Source of the DNA: Acanthornis magna
Taxonomy: Eukaryota; Chordata; Aves; Passeriformes; Acanthizidae
Reading direction: 5' to 3'
Length of the DNA: 64,000 bases
Assembly (NCBI GenBank): GCA_036785705.1
Contig: JAWUZG010000135.1
Location: 496,001 to 560,000, forward strand
This document shows positions 34,190 to 45,845 of this stretch, piece by piece. Position numbers and translations under genes: made by a program. Below the pieces are notes generated by a model. That model was not told the origin of the DNA and ran no database searches. It worked only from the letters and a program-made list of their open reading frames with translations. Every line of letters starts with the position of its first letter. The first letter of the stretch is position 1.

Positions 34190-34545
34190 GAGTGGGTCTT
34201 GTGAGCAAAGTGGGGATTGGTGATCATCTTGGCCACAGCAGCCATGAAGCAATTGAGTTTATAATCTCTGGTGATCAGAGGAAAAGTGCCAGCAAAATCC
34301 ATACTCGACATGAGGAGAGGACACTTCAGGATGTTCAGGGAATTAGTGAATAAGGCCACCTAGGAAAATTTTTTTGCAGGTGTTGGGGTCCATCAGTGCT
34401 GATCACCTTTAAAACATCACCTCTTATGGGCACAGGAACAGGCAATTCCCAAATGTCAGAAGTCAAGCAGGTGAGGAAGATGTCTGTCTTGGCTGAACAG
34501 GAAACCTTTCTAGGAAATAAGGTAAAAAAGGAAGGTGTATGGCAT
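34190..34545 (+). mobile_element. CR1 LINE internal segment (ORF2, between endonuclease and reverse transcriptase)
   Basis: The plus strand carries the CR1 linker wording between the endonuclease and reverse-transcriptase domains: 'aggaaaagtgccagcaaaat', 'gacatgaggagaggacactt', 'gggaattagtgaataaggcc', 'gggcacaggaacaggcaatt' and 'tggctgaacaggaaac', the last decayed from a WLNRDLL-type stretch. Stops and frameshifts are frequent. A 63-codon minus-strand open frame here (34168-34359) looks protein-like but is just the antisense of this LINE segment. Confidence 0.8.
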
Positions 34546-34665
34546 GAAGCTGTGTCAGGAGAGGTTTATGCTGGATATTAGAAAAAGGTTCTTCATCCAG
34601 AGGGTGTTTGGACCCCCAGCCTGTGGCACTGCCTGCCAGGCAGGCTCTGGGCAGTGCTTGCATGA
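34546..34665 (+). mobile_element. CR1 LINE segment near the end of ORF2
   Basis: 'aagctgtgtcaggagaggtt', 'atgctggatattagaaaaag' and 'gttcttcatccagagggtg' match the part of CR1 close to the end of ORF2 (consensus roughly 'ggaggtttaggctggatattaggaaaaggttcttcacccagagggtgg'). It joins directly to the linker segment, so most of the reverse transcriptase is missing. The tail of the segment (to about 34665, 'ggcaggctctgggcagtg') is more degraded. Confidence 0.75.
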
Positions 34666-36095
34666 AAGGCAGACAAGTCACCATTTTCTGGTGTTTTTGG
34701 ATCACATATAATGTTAGCTCCACAGTCTTCTCATTTGTAAAATGGGAATAATAAGCTTCCCCACATGGTTAATGTTTGAGAAACTTGGGTGAAAATGTCC
34801 ATAGGAATTGTTCATCTAATACAAGAGAAGAGTAAATGGAGACTAATATAAAAGTAGGTGCTGTGCTGTGTACTCTTCATTTTGAAAGCAATGATAGTAC
34901 AGGCAGGGCATTAGAATGAGAAATTGTGTCTTGGTGGAAGCATTCTTTTGTTTCTTTAATTTTGTAAATATCTTGTCAATTGTTCAGGGCAAAACCAGCT
35001 TTAAATTTCTATCCCACTTGACAAATTAAAATGTCGCTGCCAGTCCCAGGAGCTCTGAATTTATTTGGTAACTAATAACTACTTCTGTTTCATAAAAAGA
35101 TATGCAGAGACTGTAGTGTTTGGCTCTTAGGGCAAAATGTTGGAATCTGTTCCTGCTGGTAGATTTACAGGAGCAGGTTATGGTGCCATGTTACCATCAG
35201 CCACAGAGATTGGGACTGTAAGAGTTCTGTTGAGTTAATGTCCTAGAAAATCAGACCAAGGTATCACCTGATGGAGTCAATCATATCTTTATTAAAATAA
35301 TTGGATTTTCCTATTACATAAGCAGCAATAGCTTCTTCAATATCACTGTCAGATAATGAATAATGTGGGATTATGATCTCTCTGTGGCAAAGGAGATAAA
35401 GAAAGGAACCAGAGGCAGAAAATGAAAGTTTGATGATAATATTAGAGATAAAAAAAATAAATGAATGAAAGAACTATCAGATTTAAAGAGATATCATGCA
35501 GATAGAAATGTATAAAGAACTGGTAATGTAGAAAAAGGAAAAGTGACATAACTCATGCAAATATGCCTCATATTTCAAAGAAGACTTTCAAAGAAATATT
35601 CCTGAAATAAAAAGAACAATTTAACAAAGGGTCTTTAAAAGTCACAAGCAGTGTTTTACGGAACATACAATTTGCTCATGGGTATGTACTGCTGCTGGGG
35701 GACTGGAGTTTATTTTAGTTCAATTAACCTATATATATACACTTATAAATCTGCATTATAGGACATATGGCCATGTGGTCCTCACGCATCAAGCATCATA
35801 CAAACACACTTTGAGATCAGTGAGATCCTGGGGGAGGACAGAACAAATACAGTGCGCAGAAAAATAGCAGAAAGGACATGCCTTTGTAGCATATAACAAA
35901 GAAAATTTTGAGTTAAGGAAAAAATTCTGCCCTTTTGACTTCACAGTTGTTGGACCTTTGTACTGTGGATCTGATTCTGGTCCACAAAGCAGAAGAGTTC
36001 AGTGTGCAGCAGGGTTGTTGGGCTTTGATAGGGTGGACTCATGCCAGGCTTCATGCATTGCCTAATCATTTCTTGTGAAATGAGTTACTCTCGTT
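34666..36095. other. Non-genic AT-rich sequence
   Basis: Unique sequence with A-rich patches (for example 35447-35470). No gene or repeat family is recognised. Confidence 0.6.
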
Positions 36096-36445
36096 TTCAT
36101 CTTAGGAGAAATATTTTGTTTGCGAAACACGTAGCTGCATATTCACTTATGCTTCCCAAGCATGTGAATGCATGGGGTGAGATGGATGGCAGTAATTTTC
36201 ACAGCTTAAGTTGCCACTTTATCATGGGGAAGCAAATAGGATCCATACGAGGTACATGTTATTGCAGAGTATGTTCCTTGTGTATCATTTGGCTGCAGTT
36301 AAAGCCCATCAAATCTCCTTTATGGCTTCTTATATCTCAAGATTCTATTTACGTCAGATTTCATGTGTGTATTTCACTAGAGGCTGCATTCAAAGCAACG
36401 TATTCCAGACAGGAGAGCAGCTGCTGGCTGCTGCCATGCTAGGAT
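36096..36445. other. Possible conserved non-coding block
   Basis: The stretch keeps CpGs in AT-rich sequence (gtttgcgaaacacgtagctg, ccatacgaggtacatg, tttacgtcagattt, gcaacgtattcc) and contains a CRE-like TTACGTCA at 36349-36356. A 133-codon open frame (36041-36442) overlaps another of 82 codons in a different frame. Neither translation has recognisable domains, and the long open frames may simply reflect composition. Unknown function. Confidence 0.25.
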
Positions 36446-37150
36446 GGAAATTCAGGTGAAAAACATCTGTGAAATCAGGGAAAATTAGAATTCCTTGTGC
36501 TAAAGGAGATGTCAGATTCAGGAAAGGGCTTTTCTTTAATAATTCTTACTTAGTATACTGGAGTTTGCTGTCCATTGATCTCATTAGGTCACGCAAAATG
36601 CTTTGTCTTAGGATGATACATACTAGGGAAAATTCATGTTTAGGTATAAAAGATGAAGCAAAATGCATACGACTGACTAAAGAACACAGTTCTTTATCAG
36701 TTGAGGGACGTATGGCATCCTGGTACCCTCTATACCCTGTTTCTCATAATGAAACAGGGACAGTAATGTAATGTTCTAAATACACCAAAAATTGTTAAAG
36801 GTTGCCTGAAACACTGACTTGAAAATTCAGTACTGAAAACTTTTGGTAGCGGCTGCCATTTTCATGCATTAAGAAAGCAGGGATATTAATCCTTGGGAAA
36901 ATACATTATCATAGCTGTCTTTTGGACATCTGTTGTCCAGTTCTTACTCTGTGCTATTCAGCTGAGGGTTCTGCTGGAAAGGTTTATCTTTAAAAAAAAT
37001 GATAATTATGAATAGTGAGCTTTCTTGGGCCTTTACAGTTCTTTGGTTCTCACCCTCGGTGCATCTGTGCCATGGTTTGAATGATGAAGCTGTTGGATGT
37101 GCAGGTGGGTGCTCTCCGTTTAGTGTGTCCTGCATTGCCCCCGGGCTCGA
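36446..37150. other. Non-genic sequence
   Basis: A 100-codon open frame (36469-36771) has no recognisable domain. No repeat is seen. Confidence 0.6.
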
Positions 37151-37160
37151 GGGATATGAG

Positions 37161-37208
37161 TTAGATGCATCTGCCCTCTCAGAACCTCTGCCAGGGCTCT
37201 GTAAGTAA
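37161..37208 (+). other. Acceptor-donor pair framing a possible 18-nt microexon
   Basis: The acceptor atgcatctgccctctcag (ending at 37182) is followed by 18 bases, AACCTCTGCCAGGGCTCT (37183-37200), and a consensus donor, GTAAGTAA (37201 on). Two TGC words lie within 20 nt upstream of the acceptor, as at SRRM4-dependent neuronal microexons. The length is a multiple of three and would insert six residues. There is no RNA evidence, and similar pairs occur by chance. Confidence 0.25.
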
Positions 37209-40200
37209 TTAGGTGGAATTATGGCATATTAAAATATGCTGATACATTTGAAAAGATGTTACTGTAACAGTGGGATTTTTAGAAATGAAAGCTCTCTACT
37301 GTGTTTCAAGTCTGCTGTGGCCAAAAGCTAACCTAGTAGGAAACACAGCCAGCAATGATAGGCTTTTTTTTTTTTTTTTTTGGATTTAGTAACCTGAATT
37401 TCAGCTACAAAAAGATTTTACAGCTTTCATATATATTGATGAGGATAATCTAAAGAGAGTTTATCTCTGTAATCTAATTTGCAAGATTAATTGCTGAGCT
37501 GTTTTTTATGTATTTTATCCTTACATCCACAGCATGTACAGTCATCCCAATGTCCAATTAATCTTTTTTTTAAAAAACCAATACAGAAATTGAACTTGAG
37601 CTTTTGAATGCCGTGTTAATGCCTGGCTTGGGCAACAAAATGGTATGGTCCTTTCAGATGAGACATTGTCCACTGCTTTTCTTCTGTAGTGCCTGGGAAA
37701 AGCAGCCCTAGAGTTGCAGTCTTGGCATTAGCACAGTCCCAAAAACACACATCAGGAGGCATTGCTTGTGTGGCATGACAATGCGCTCTGCTTGCTGCAT
37801 GTAGGAATGTGTAACAATATCTATCATTTTTGGAGGTAGTCATGCAACTTACATTATTTTCTCCCTAGCAGAGGTTTTCTCTTCTGCTACCACTGGAAAA
37901 CACTTCAAGTGGTTAATAGAAAATCCAGTCCCTTATCTGTGAGCTTGTTACATATGCCTGCCATTTGTTCATATTATCCCAACAGCTTGTAGAATATCGT
38001 CATTCATTTCCAAAGTATCAGAAAAAGGCAGTGATCTACCTCAACTCCCCTTCCTCTGCTTCCACAGACTCAAGCTCCGTGCAGCCTTGCAGCTGCGCGG
38101 TGTGGGAGTTGTGTGGTTTTGGGCTGCCCATGCAGTGCTGACAGGTCAGGAATGTGAGAGGGAGCACTGGCACTGATTTCCAAGAAATCATGAAACAGTG
38201 ATTTTTAGCTGAAAAGAGAGTATAGGCGAGGTTTTGTGATAGTCTCAATTTGCAAGATGATTGCTCAGGAAATGTAGGGGGAGGAAAATGAAAGGGGGTG
38301 GCAGAAAGGTAGGGGGACCTTTGGATATACTTAGGCTATCAGATTATAGACAGCTTTGTGAAAAGCAAGTTATGAACTGCTCTAGGAAGCAGTAGTACGG
38401 TAGAGAGAAGAGATGTAATAAGACATTTCTGCATGTGAAGAAAGCGTCTTTGCTGCCCACCTGATCGTAATCTTACTTTTGTTTTGAATACTGAAGGAAA
38501 TTATGCATCAACTGACAACAGGGCTTTTCAGATGCCTCTGGCAGTTTGCATGCCAAACCACACCTTAATCAGTGATAATTCATTCAGAAAATCTTGTAGA
38601 CATGGGACTTGTGTAATGAGATCACATAGTCTTCTGTGGAGCATAGTCCTCATCTAGAAAAAGATAACAGTTAGCTAATTTTCATCATTCTGATTTGACA
38701 TTTCAATGCAAGTCATGTGGTAGCTCTGAATTGCAGGTGAGTCAGAGTGTGGAAGAGCCTTCTGCACAAGAGAAACTATAGCTTTTAGCATTGAATTTTA
38801 ATTCTCATGGAAAACAAGCAAACCTGTTACTGGGAACTTGTCAAACATCCAAATGAAGAAAATACCAATTTAGAGTTCAGCTAGACTCCTCTCTAATTAG
38901 TGTTCTTACAGCGTGGCAATGACCATGGTAGATGCTCTTGGAGATTGTCACCGCCTGAGAGTAGAGATGAACCATCAAATTCATTGGAGCAGTCAGCGTT
39001 TCCTTTTATGTGTGTACATGTTCTTGGCAGCTGAAAAAGTGTTTCTCTCTTAAATGAGTATGTTCCTATCAGGTAAAATCTGATCATAAGACGAACAATT
39101 GCAGTGTGTTATATTTCACTGTCAATCTCTTTACTTAATTGCTTTTTTCTTTTTTCTTTTTAAAGCAAAGGCTATGATAGAAAGTTTAGTTTGAACTCAG
39201 TTGCTTTTTCTAATACAAACCATTGAATGTACTGAAAATCTATGGCTAATTAAAGAATTTTTTAATTTAGAATATAAGTACTACTGTGGATCCATTAATT
39301 TTGTGGCAGGCATACCTAATACAGTCTTGTAATTTTTAGGAATTATTTAAACTAGCAGATAGTTTTCTGCTTTTTCAGGTTCTCTATTAAGCTAATATTT
39401 GGAATACCTTAGAACCAAAGGTTTTGTAAGGAATTTTTGCGATGTAGAACTGCTTTAAAATATGTATCAGTCACACATAGGAACTCGTGGCATTCTAAGC
39501 TTCTTGTTTCTTTGAGGGCCAGCCAAAATTTCAACACAAAGTCTTGATATCCATGCTTGCCAGAGTTGATTTATGACTTAACCAGAACAAAATTTGGCAC
39601 ACATGACTGCTGAACTCCAGCCCAGCTTAAAGCACATAACTCCTGCAGCATGCACAGCAAGTGGAGCCAGGTGTATGTCCAGCAGGGAAGGGAAGGTGGT
39701 GGCTGTTGGATGTGGGTGCCATGTCTCCTCCATGTGACCTCAAGTCCACCAAGTGGACTCAGCCAGCAGTTAATTAAAAAGTTGTTATGAAATGTGGCAG
39801 AAAAACTTCATCCATGCTTTAAGAGAGAGCTGGTTCAGCTTTGCTGATAGAAGGAAAAAGTTTGGTTTGCTCTTCAGCCAGCAGATCGGACTGTGTACAG
39901 CAACAAGCAGATTTTCTGCAAGATTTTTTTGTTATGTTCCATTCTTGCTCTAGCACTGTATTTAAATAGAATTTAGGGCATTGTTTTTAGTGAATATAAG
40001 CCAGGGAATGTCGTGGGTTCACTACCATCATAATGAATATTTTATTACAGCAGCTGAAATCTTGGATTTTGATGAGGAGAGGGCACCATTGTTTCAGTTC
40101 TGTGAAATCTCTCTGAGGATCATTACCTTACTTACTTATTTAGTTTTTGAGACAGGCAGAGCATTAGTGAATATCAGGAAGAAAACATGATCTGATCCAA

Positions 40201-42110
40201 TTTTAAGCACTTTGTCAAAACAGTAAAGCAAACTTTTCCTATCTGTCTGATGATTTCTGTGATTGTGAAATAAAGCTAGCCTAGCTTTTGGACTGGTTCA
40301 GGGCCAAGGGATAACTGATCATCAAGTGGAGATCTTTTCATTTATCAGTTTATTTTTTTGCCCTTCCACAGAGACTGGCCAAATAAAATGTTTTCTTAGT
40401 GCCCTGCTCGCCACTCTGGTGTTTTCATCAATTTCACTCTGTCTCTGGGGCTACAAGTGTCAGTCAGTTGCAATAAGGTGTCATTTTTGCCACTTCTGTG
40501 TTTATTAGGAGCTCTCAGATATTTACTGCCCAGTTTCCTGGACCTGTGCCTTGGGTGAGCCGTGTGGGACATGTGCTCGAGAGCTGTGGCAGAAATGTGT
40601 GCGGCTGATCTGGGCACAGCAGTAATAAAATACAGAGCTAAGGATCATTTCCTGCCCACTGATAGGCAAGTTCAGCAAACTCTATTTATGTTTCTTGCTT
40701 GATGTAAATTTTTGACCTTTATGATTCAGTGGACAGCCTAAAAATGTCTGAATGAATTGATAAGAATCAGTAGCCAAAAAACAGGAATCTGATAGAAAAA
40801 TAGCTTTCTTCTCTTCCTTCCTTTTCACAGAAAATGGCAAAAGTCGGATTTTTTTTTTTAAATTGCTTAAGCATGGTGTTTCCTCATCTGCTGTTCCTCC
40901 AGAACCTTTTGTGAAGCAGGCAAATTAGATCCTGCTCTGGCATCGAAAGTGCAGACACTTTTGATGTACAGTACAACAGCTGAGAAGTCCTGCAATGGGG
41001 CAGTCCTACCAAATGCTGTCTGCTAAGGTGAAGCTGTACTGCCCCAGACCCCCTTTGGGTTTTGAGGCAGGCAGTGTGTTGCAGGCTGGGCAGTCAGGCA
41101 GTGAATAAACAGTAGGTAGTTTAAATAGAAATGGGGTGCAGAGGATTTCAAGACTGGTTCTTCACCTTGACTATTTTGTTATGTTAGGAATTAATGAATG
41201 TGTTGCCATTCTTCAGTGAGCCTCAGGCTAATAACTCTGTGAGCTTAGATACCCTCAAGGTAATTTTTTCCTTCCTTTTAAATCAGGCCAATTTAGTAAA
41301 TGTCAAGCAGTCTGGAATAAGAAATGACTAATTTTGTGCCATTTTATGTCTTTTGGTAACCATGATTATATCTATCCTGAGTGTGATCAGTTAGAAAACT
41401 TGAAAAAATTGTGCTCTCTTCAATCTGGGCAAAGTAGTACCACAGCAGCATTTAGCAATCCTTTAAGATTTCTGGAGCCAGAATGTTGTTAGGTTCCTAT
41501 AAAGTTTAATGATGCATGGTGTAATGAAAATGATGTAATAGCACAAAGTTAAACAGGATACTTCATTTGCAGATTGGAAATTAGAGATGGATCTGGCCTT
41601 TTTCCCTTGCTGTGTGGGAGCGTTGGAATGTAGTTCTGGTTTGGGCACCCCACGTGCACTGCCTGCAATTGCCTTTGCAGGATGCACGAACAAAATTCAT
41701 CTGAAACTGCAGAGTCACTTGTGAAGTACCACAGGGGCATGAAGTTCTGTAAAAGCAAGACCATGAAACAACTAGAGCAGCTAAAACTGCCTGTGGTAGA
41801 GAGAACATGATGTGCGATTTAAATATCAATAGTAGTTGATGTAAAATAAAGAAAATACCTGCAATCTGTCTTGGACTCCTGTCTGTGGCTTGGATGAGGG
41901 AGCAGAAGAAATGATTGCAAAAACGTTTTGCGGGGCACACGGGACGGTCTGGCTTCAGTTTTACAAATGGCTTAAAAGTTCAGTTATCAAAATTAGTTCT
42001 CATAGCACAGTTTGGAGTTTTTGGTGTGTGAAAGGAGAGGAGATGGGAAAGAAGGGAAAGGCAAGGTGGGTGTGCAGCACTGTTGGGCAAAGGGAGATGT
42101 ATGGAATAGG
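37209..42110. other. Non-genic sequence
   Basis: Unique sequence. T-runs lie at 37364-37381 (18 bases) and 40849-40859. Open frames are at most about 119 codons (41581-41940, minus) with no recognisable domain. A GTGAGTCAG donor-like motif follows TTGCAG at 38736, but its upstream sequence is not pyrimidine-rich. Confidence 0.6.
37364..37381. repeat. Poly(T) tract of 18 bases
   Basis: A simple homopolymer. No retrocopy is recognisable beside it on the minus strand. Confidence 0.85.
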
Positions 42111-42114
42111 TCTG

Positions 42115-42152
42115 CCTGGTTAAAGACATTCTCCCTGGTTAAAGACACTCTC
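42115..42152. repeat. 19-bp tandem duplication
   Basis: Two adjacent units, CCTGGTTAAAGACATTCTC (42115-42133) and CCTGGTTAAAGACACTCTC (42134-42152), differ at one base. It is a small, probably recent local duplication. Confidence 0.9.
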
Positions 42153-44985
42153 CATTCAAAAATGGCCATCAGTATAGGGAGGGGGGATTTAAAGAATTAC
42201 ACTGAAATGGTGCTAGCTGAAAAGAAGGTCAGGGGAGTTGAAATCTACTATTACTACCTGTAGCAAAGCTAGTATCTGCAGATGAAAGCTGCTGGGGTAG
42301 GAGGGAAATACCTACAAAGAACAAACTGAAGTGGACTCCCACAGTAATTCTATCCCTCTGAGTTAAAGCTGATTCTTTCAGAATCCAGAAATATTCACTT
42401 TGCGGCATCCCTAAAGTGGGAACAGAGCAGTACATACAAATTATGTCCTAATCTCACCCTAATCTTATGGCAGAAGAGAAAGAATCAGTAAAAAGACAAG
42501 TGGAACTCAACCAAAAGCAGCTAACAAACATCGCTAACTAACATTTTAATGCTAGAGCAGTTATTAGGCACCAAAAAAATGATCTATCTTCGAGATTCTT
42601 GGCGTTCAAATAATTTTCTCAAATGAGTGCTAAGGTCTTTGTCATGCTTCTGATCTGCACTCTCATTCTTAGACTACACCCAAGTTTGTGGCTTTTAGAT
42701 TGGCTAAATAACTGATGAACCATGCTTATGCTCAGAGTCTGACACTGCTGGTGTTCTTTGCAGTGTAGGAGAGATTTTTCACCAGCTTCAGGGCATGGGA
42801 CACCTGCTGCCATCCCTTAAGCAATAAACTTGAAGGTTTATAACAGATGCTTTATAAGGCATTTTCATAATGTGTTGTTCTGTGTTTCCTTTTACTGTTC
42901 CTGTTAAATCAAGATTTTAAAGCTGTTTTCTTTGAAGGCAAGTGACAAGTGAATCACTAAGTAAGGGTACAGAGACAGACAGTTTGACAGCCCATGGAAA
43001 CAACAATCCAGGGTATGAATGGCAAAGCTGATGTGTAATTCTGATTTATACATTGCTAAATAGTGAAAATTTCTAGGAACAGTTGCATAGTTTTGGAAGT
43101 TTCTTCTTTAAAATAATTTTCCCCTGTGTTGCAAGTGAGCATCAGCAGCTGTGGCTCAAAATATGGCCAAGTATGAGGAGAGGAATTGGAATTTTTTCCC
43201 TTTGAGTTCTCATTAGCCATCATCAGTGTGGTTCTCATGGCTTTCTGTCTTCTGTTTCCTGTGATTTCTAGATGACTGCTGTCCCTTCTATGGCCGTGTA
43301 CTTCTTGCCCCTGCTTTGATAATAGCATTTTGGTGAAGGCTTGCTCAAATTGTTTGTGGCTTTGCTGCAATAAGTGGTTATTACATCCATGATGCTCTAG
43401 TAGGGGGTTTCTTTCCCTGTTCCTTCTGAATGTTTGTGCACACACACTGGCACAGCTGGTGCTGAACACCACTATAAATGTCCCTGCAGTCCCTGTGAGG
43501 AGTCCTGGTGGAGGCAAAGCAGGCACTGCCTGGTGTGCCTGAGTCCCTTCCTTGGTGGCACATTGGTGCTGGGGCTCCCTTTGAGCTCACTGCTGGGTGT
43601 GCTCTCCAGGGTGCAGAATGGACATTTTCACCATCCCAACTGTTGCTAAATAGGCTGATTAATCAATATGTCTATATTAATTTCTGTATTTCCTTACTCT
43701 GTCCTAACTCTTTAGGAGCTCATCAGAATATAAGATTCATTGTAGCTGTTCCCACAAAAGTGCATTACTTCAAAACTACTTTTGTTTGTTCAGGGTCCTG
43801 TGGAGTTTAGAGTGTCTTAAAGAAGTTATTATTAAAATGTCTTCTGTCTAGAATCAGGTAAGAGCTCAAGGACATGCTACAAATTCTCTTAATGTGATCA
43901 GGGGGATTGGATTAGACAGCTTTCACAGATGCACACTGGTACCACTCCCACGGAAAGGACAGATGATCCCAACTAGAAGATATTCTGAAATGCAGAGCTC
44001 CAAAAAAAACTTCTTGCAGAGGTTTTCATTCTGAATACCTTAAACTTTTTGTCTTGCACTTCATAGTCCAGTTACTTTCTTTTGGTCTTTCTGTGAAAAT
44101 CTGTTCCTTCTTCAGAGTCTTTTGCAGTTTGCCACAGTGGCTGTGGCTTGATGCCAGCTGGGTACACAACCTGACTTGCTGTGAGACAAGACTGGGGACT
44201 CTTCCAAATAGCTGGCAACTACAAATATCTGCAAAACAGAGACAGGCAACTTTGCTGCCAGCTGTCTCTGTCTGACAAAAATGCCATCTTGGGTTACATG
44301 CACAGGAGAGAACTAATAGTTAAAAAAAATGCGGGTTTTTTTGTTTGTTTGATTTAGTGGGGTTTTTGTTAAGCCAGCTGAGCTAAAGAATCAAAGTTTT
44401 CACAGCTTATGTAGGACTTAAGAGGAATACACATTGTGGCTTTAGCTTCAGTTTTCAACAGATTCAAGGTATTTGTAGTGATCTTTACAGAAACAGGGTT
44501 ATTGTTCGTATTTATGTTTTGAGGAAAAATAATTTATGTGTAGATGACCTGTAATACAGAAGATGTTCACATAATTATAAAGAAAATTTAAACATTGGAA
44601 GGGAAGGAAGTGTTTAAGATAAATGTTCGTAAATATAAATCAACACTAATAAAAGGGAAATTGTGCTTATCACTGTTTGATGGAGTGTATTAAGATAAAT
44701 GTTTTCTAAGCACTGCAATGAATGAAGTTCAGGTGCATTTAAAAGTTAAGTACATTATTTTAAAAACTGAAACCCAAATCTGTTAGTCATTTCATTATGT
44801 TTTAAAAATGTTTTAAACACTTCCGTCTGTCCAGAGTGGGAGATGTTGTCTCATCATCTAATTCTCTGCTTCCTACTCTACTGAAATCTAATCAGAGGGG
44901 AATCTCCTCATCCTCTGGGAGGAATGAGCTTAACCTCTTGCCTAAGCTATTTATATTAACAGAAAATATTTCACTGCTACTTTTC
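42153..44985. other. Non-genic sequence
   Basis: A 156-codon minus-strand open frame (43056-43526) has no recognisable domain. A splice-like pair (cttctgtctag|AATCAG|GTAAGAG, 43841-43864) is present but weak. Near 43896-43930, 'gggggattggattagacagc' faintly resembles the CR1 3' UTR but cannot be extended. Confidence 0.55.
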
Positions 44986-44989
44986 CTTT

Positions 44990-45010
44990 TGTTGTTGTTG
45001 TTTTGTTTTG
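44990..45010. repeat. Short (GTT)n / (GTTTT)n run
   Basis: Four GTT units followed by GTTTT repeats in T-rich sequence. A minor simple repeat. Confidence 0.8.
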
Positions 45011-45845
45011 TCTGCAAGGATTATTTACAGGAAAGCCTAGGAAAGTTCCTACATCTACACCAGGAACCAAGAGACACATAAATGCAAATGCAGTTCTGAA
45101 TCTGTAGCCCCACTCTATATATGGGTAGAAAGATTTATAAGAGATATTGACTTAAATGCAGATGAGAAAAGCTTCAGTTGCTGTAGGACTGCATTGAATG
45201 AAGAGATCACATTTTCTGAGGCTTCTGTGTCTGTCAGCTCTGGGGTCCTTGAACTCTAAGGACCCCAGAGGTTTTTTGCATCTTTACTCTGGGTTTGGAT
45301 TTTGGATTCAGATCTGTTTCTTGAATTGGCCACCCCAAGGTTTTCTGAAGTCTGAAACACAGAACCAAGCTGGTGTTTAACTTCAGCCATTCTCTGTTGG
45401 TTGCTGTAGGTCTCTCTTAAAGGACTGTAGGAGGTGATCTTTCCTGTAGATAAAATACAGGAATTGACATAAGGCTATGCCATCCATCTCAGTCAAGTGA
45501 AGTAACTTTCTGTTTAAAAATCTTCTCTTTCACCTGAAGTATTACATTTCTGCTTACCCAGAAACTCACTATTATTGCTTGAATGAGCAGCAGTGTAATC
45601 CTCTGAGGTGCTGGTGTCCAAGGGGCCAGGAAGGCAATGAAAACTCCAACCAGTGTAGTGTGAAAGCTCCCAGGTAGAGCTGCCTGGGGACTTTGCAATA
45701 TGAGCTGCACTGATTTTTCTTGCACCACAGAGTAAGGGATTACACTGCACTGCTCCTGCTGCAGGATGGGGATGAGGATGAAAACTGGTCATGGAGAGAA
45801 GAGCCCTATTGAGCTGAGTGAGGGGTATGAGTGTCCAAGGAGAGG
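45011..45845. other. Non-genic sequence
   Basis: No identifiable element. Short open frames on both strands (up to 92 codons) lack recognisable domains. Confidence 0.55.

Noticed and set aside
34168..34359. Protein-looking 63-codon minus-strand frame with an acceptor-like sequence before it
   Set aside because: The plus strand here is the CR1 linker between endonuclease and reverse transcriptase, so the frame is antisense to a LINE.
38731..38746. TTGCAG|GTGAGTCAG as a second recursive-splice site
   Set aside because: The upstream sequence is not pyrimidine-rich and no second donor follows at RS-exon distance.
43056..43526. 156-codon minus-strand frame
   Set aside because: No similarity to any family I know and no context; length is within chance for 64 kb.
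43896..43930. Possible CR1 3' UTR trace ('gggggattggattagacagc')
   Set aside because: Similarity does not extend to the rest of the 3' end or the octamer tail.
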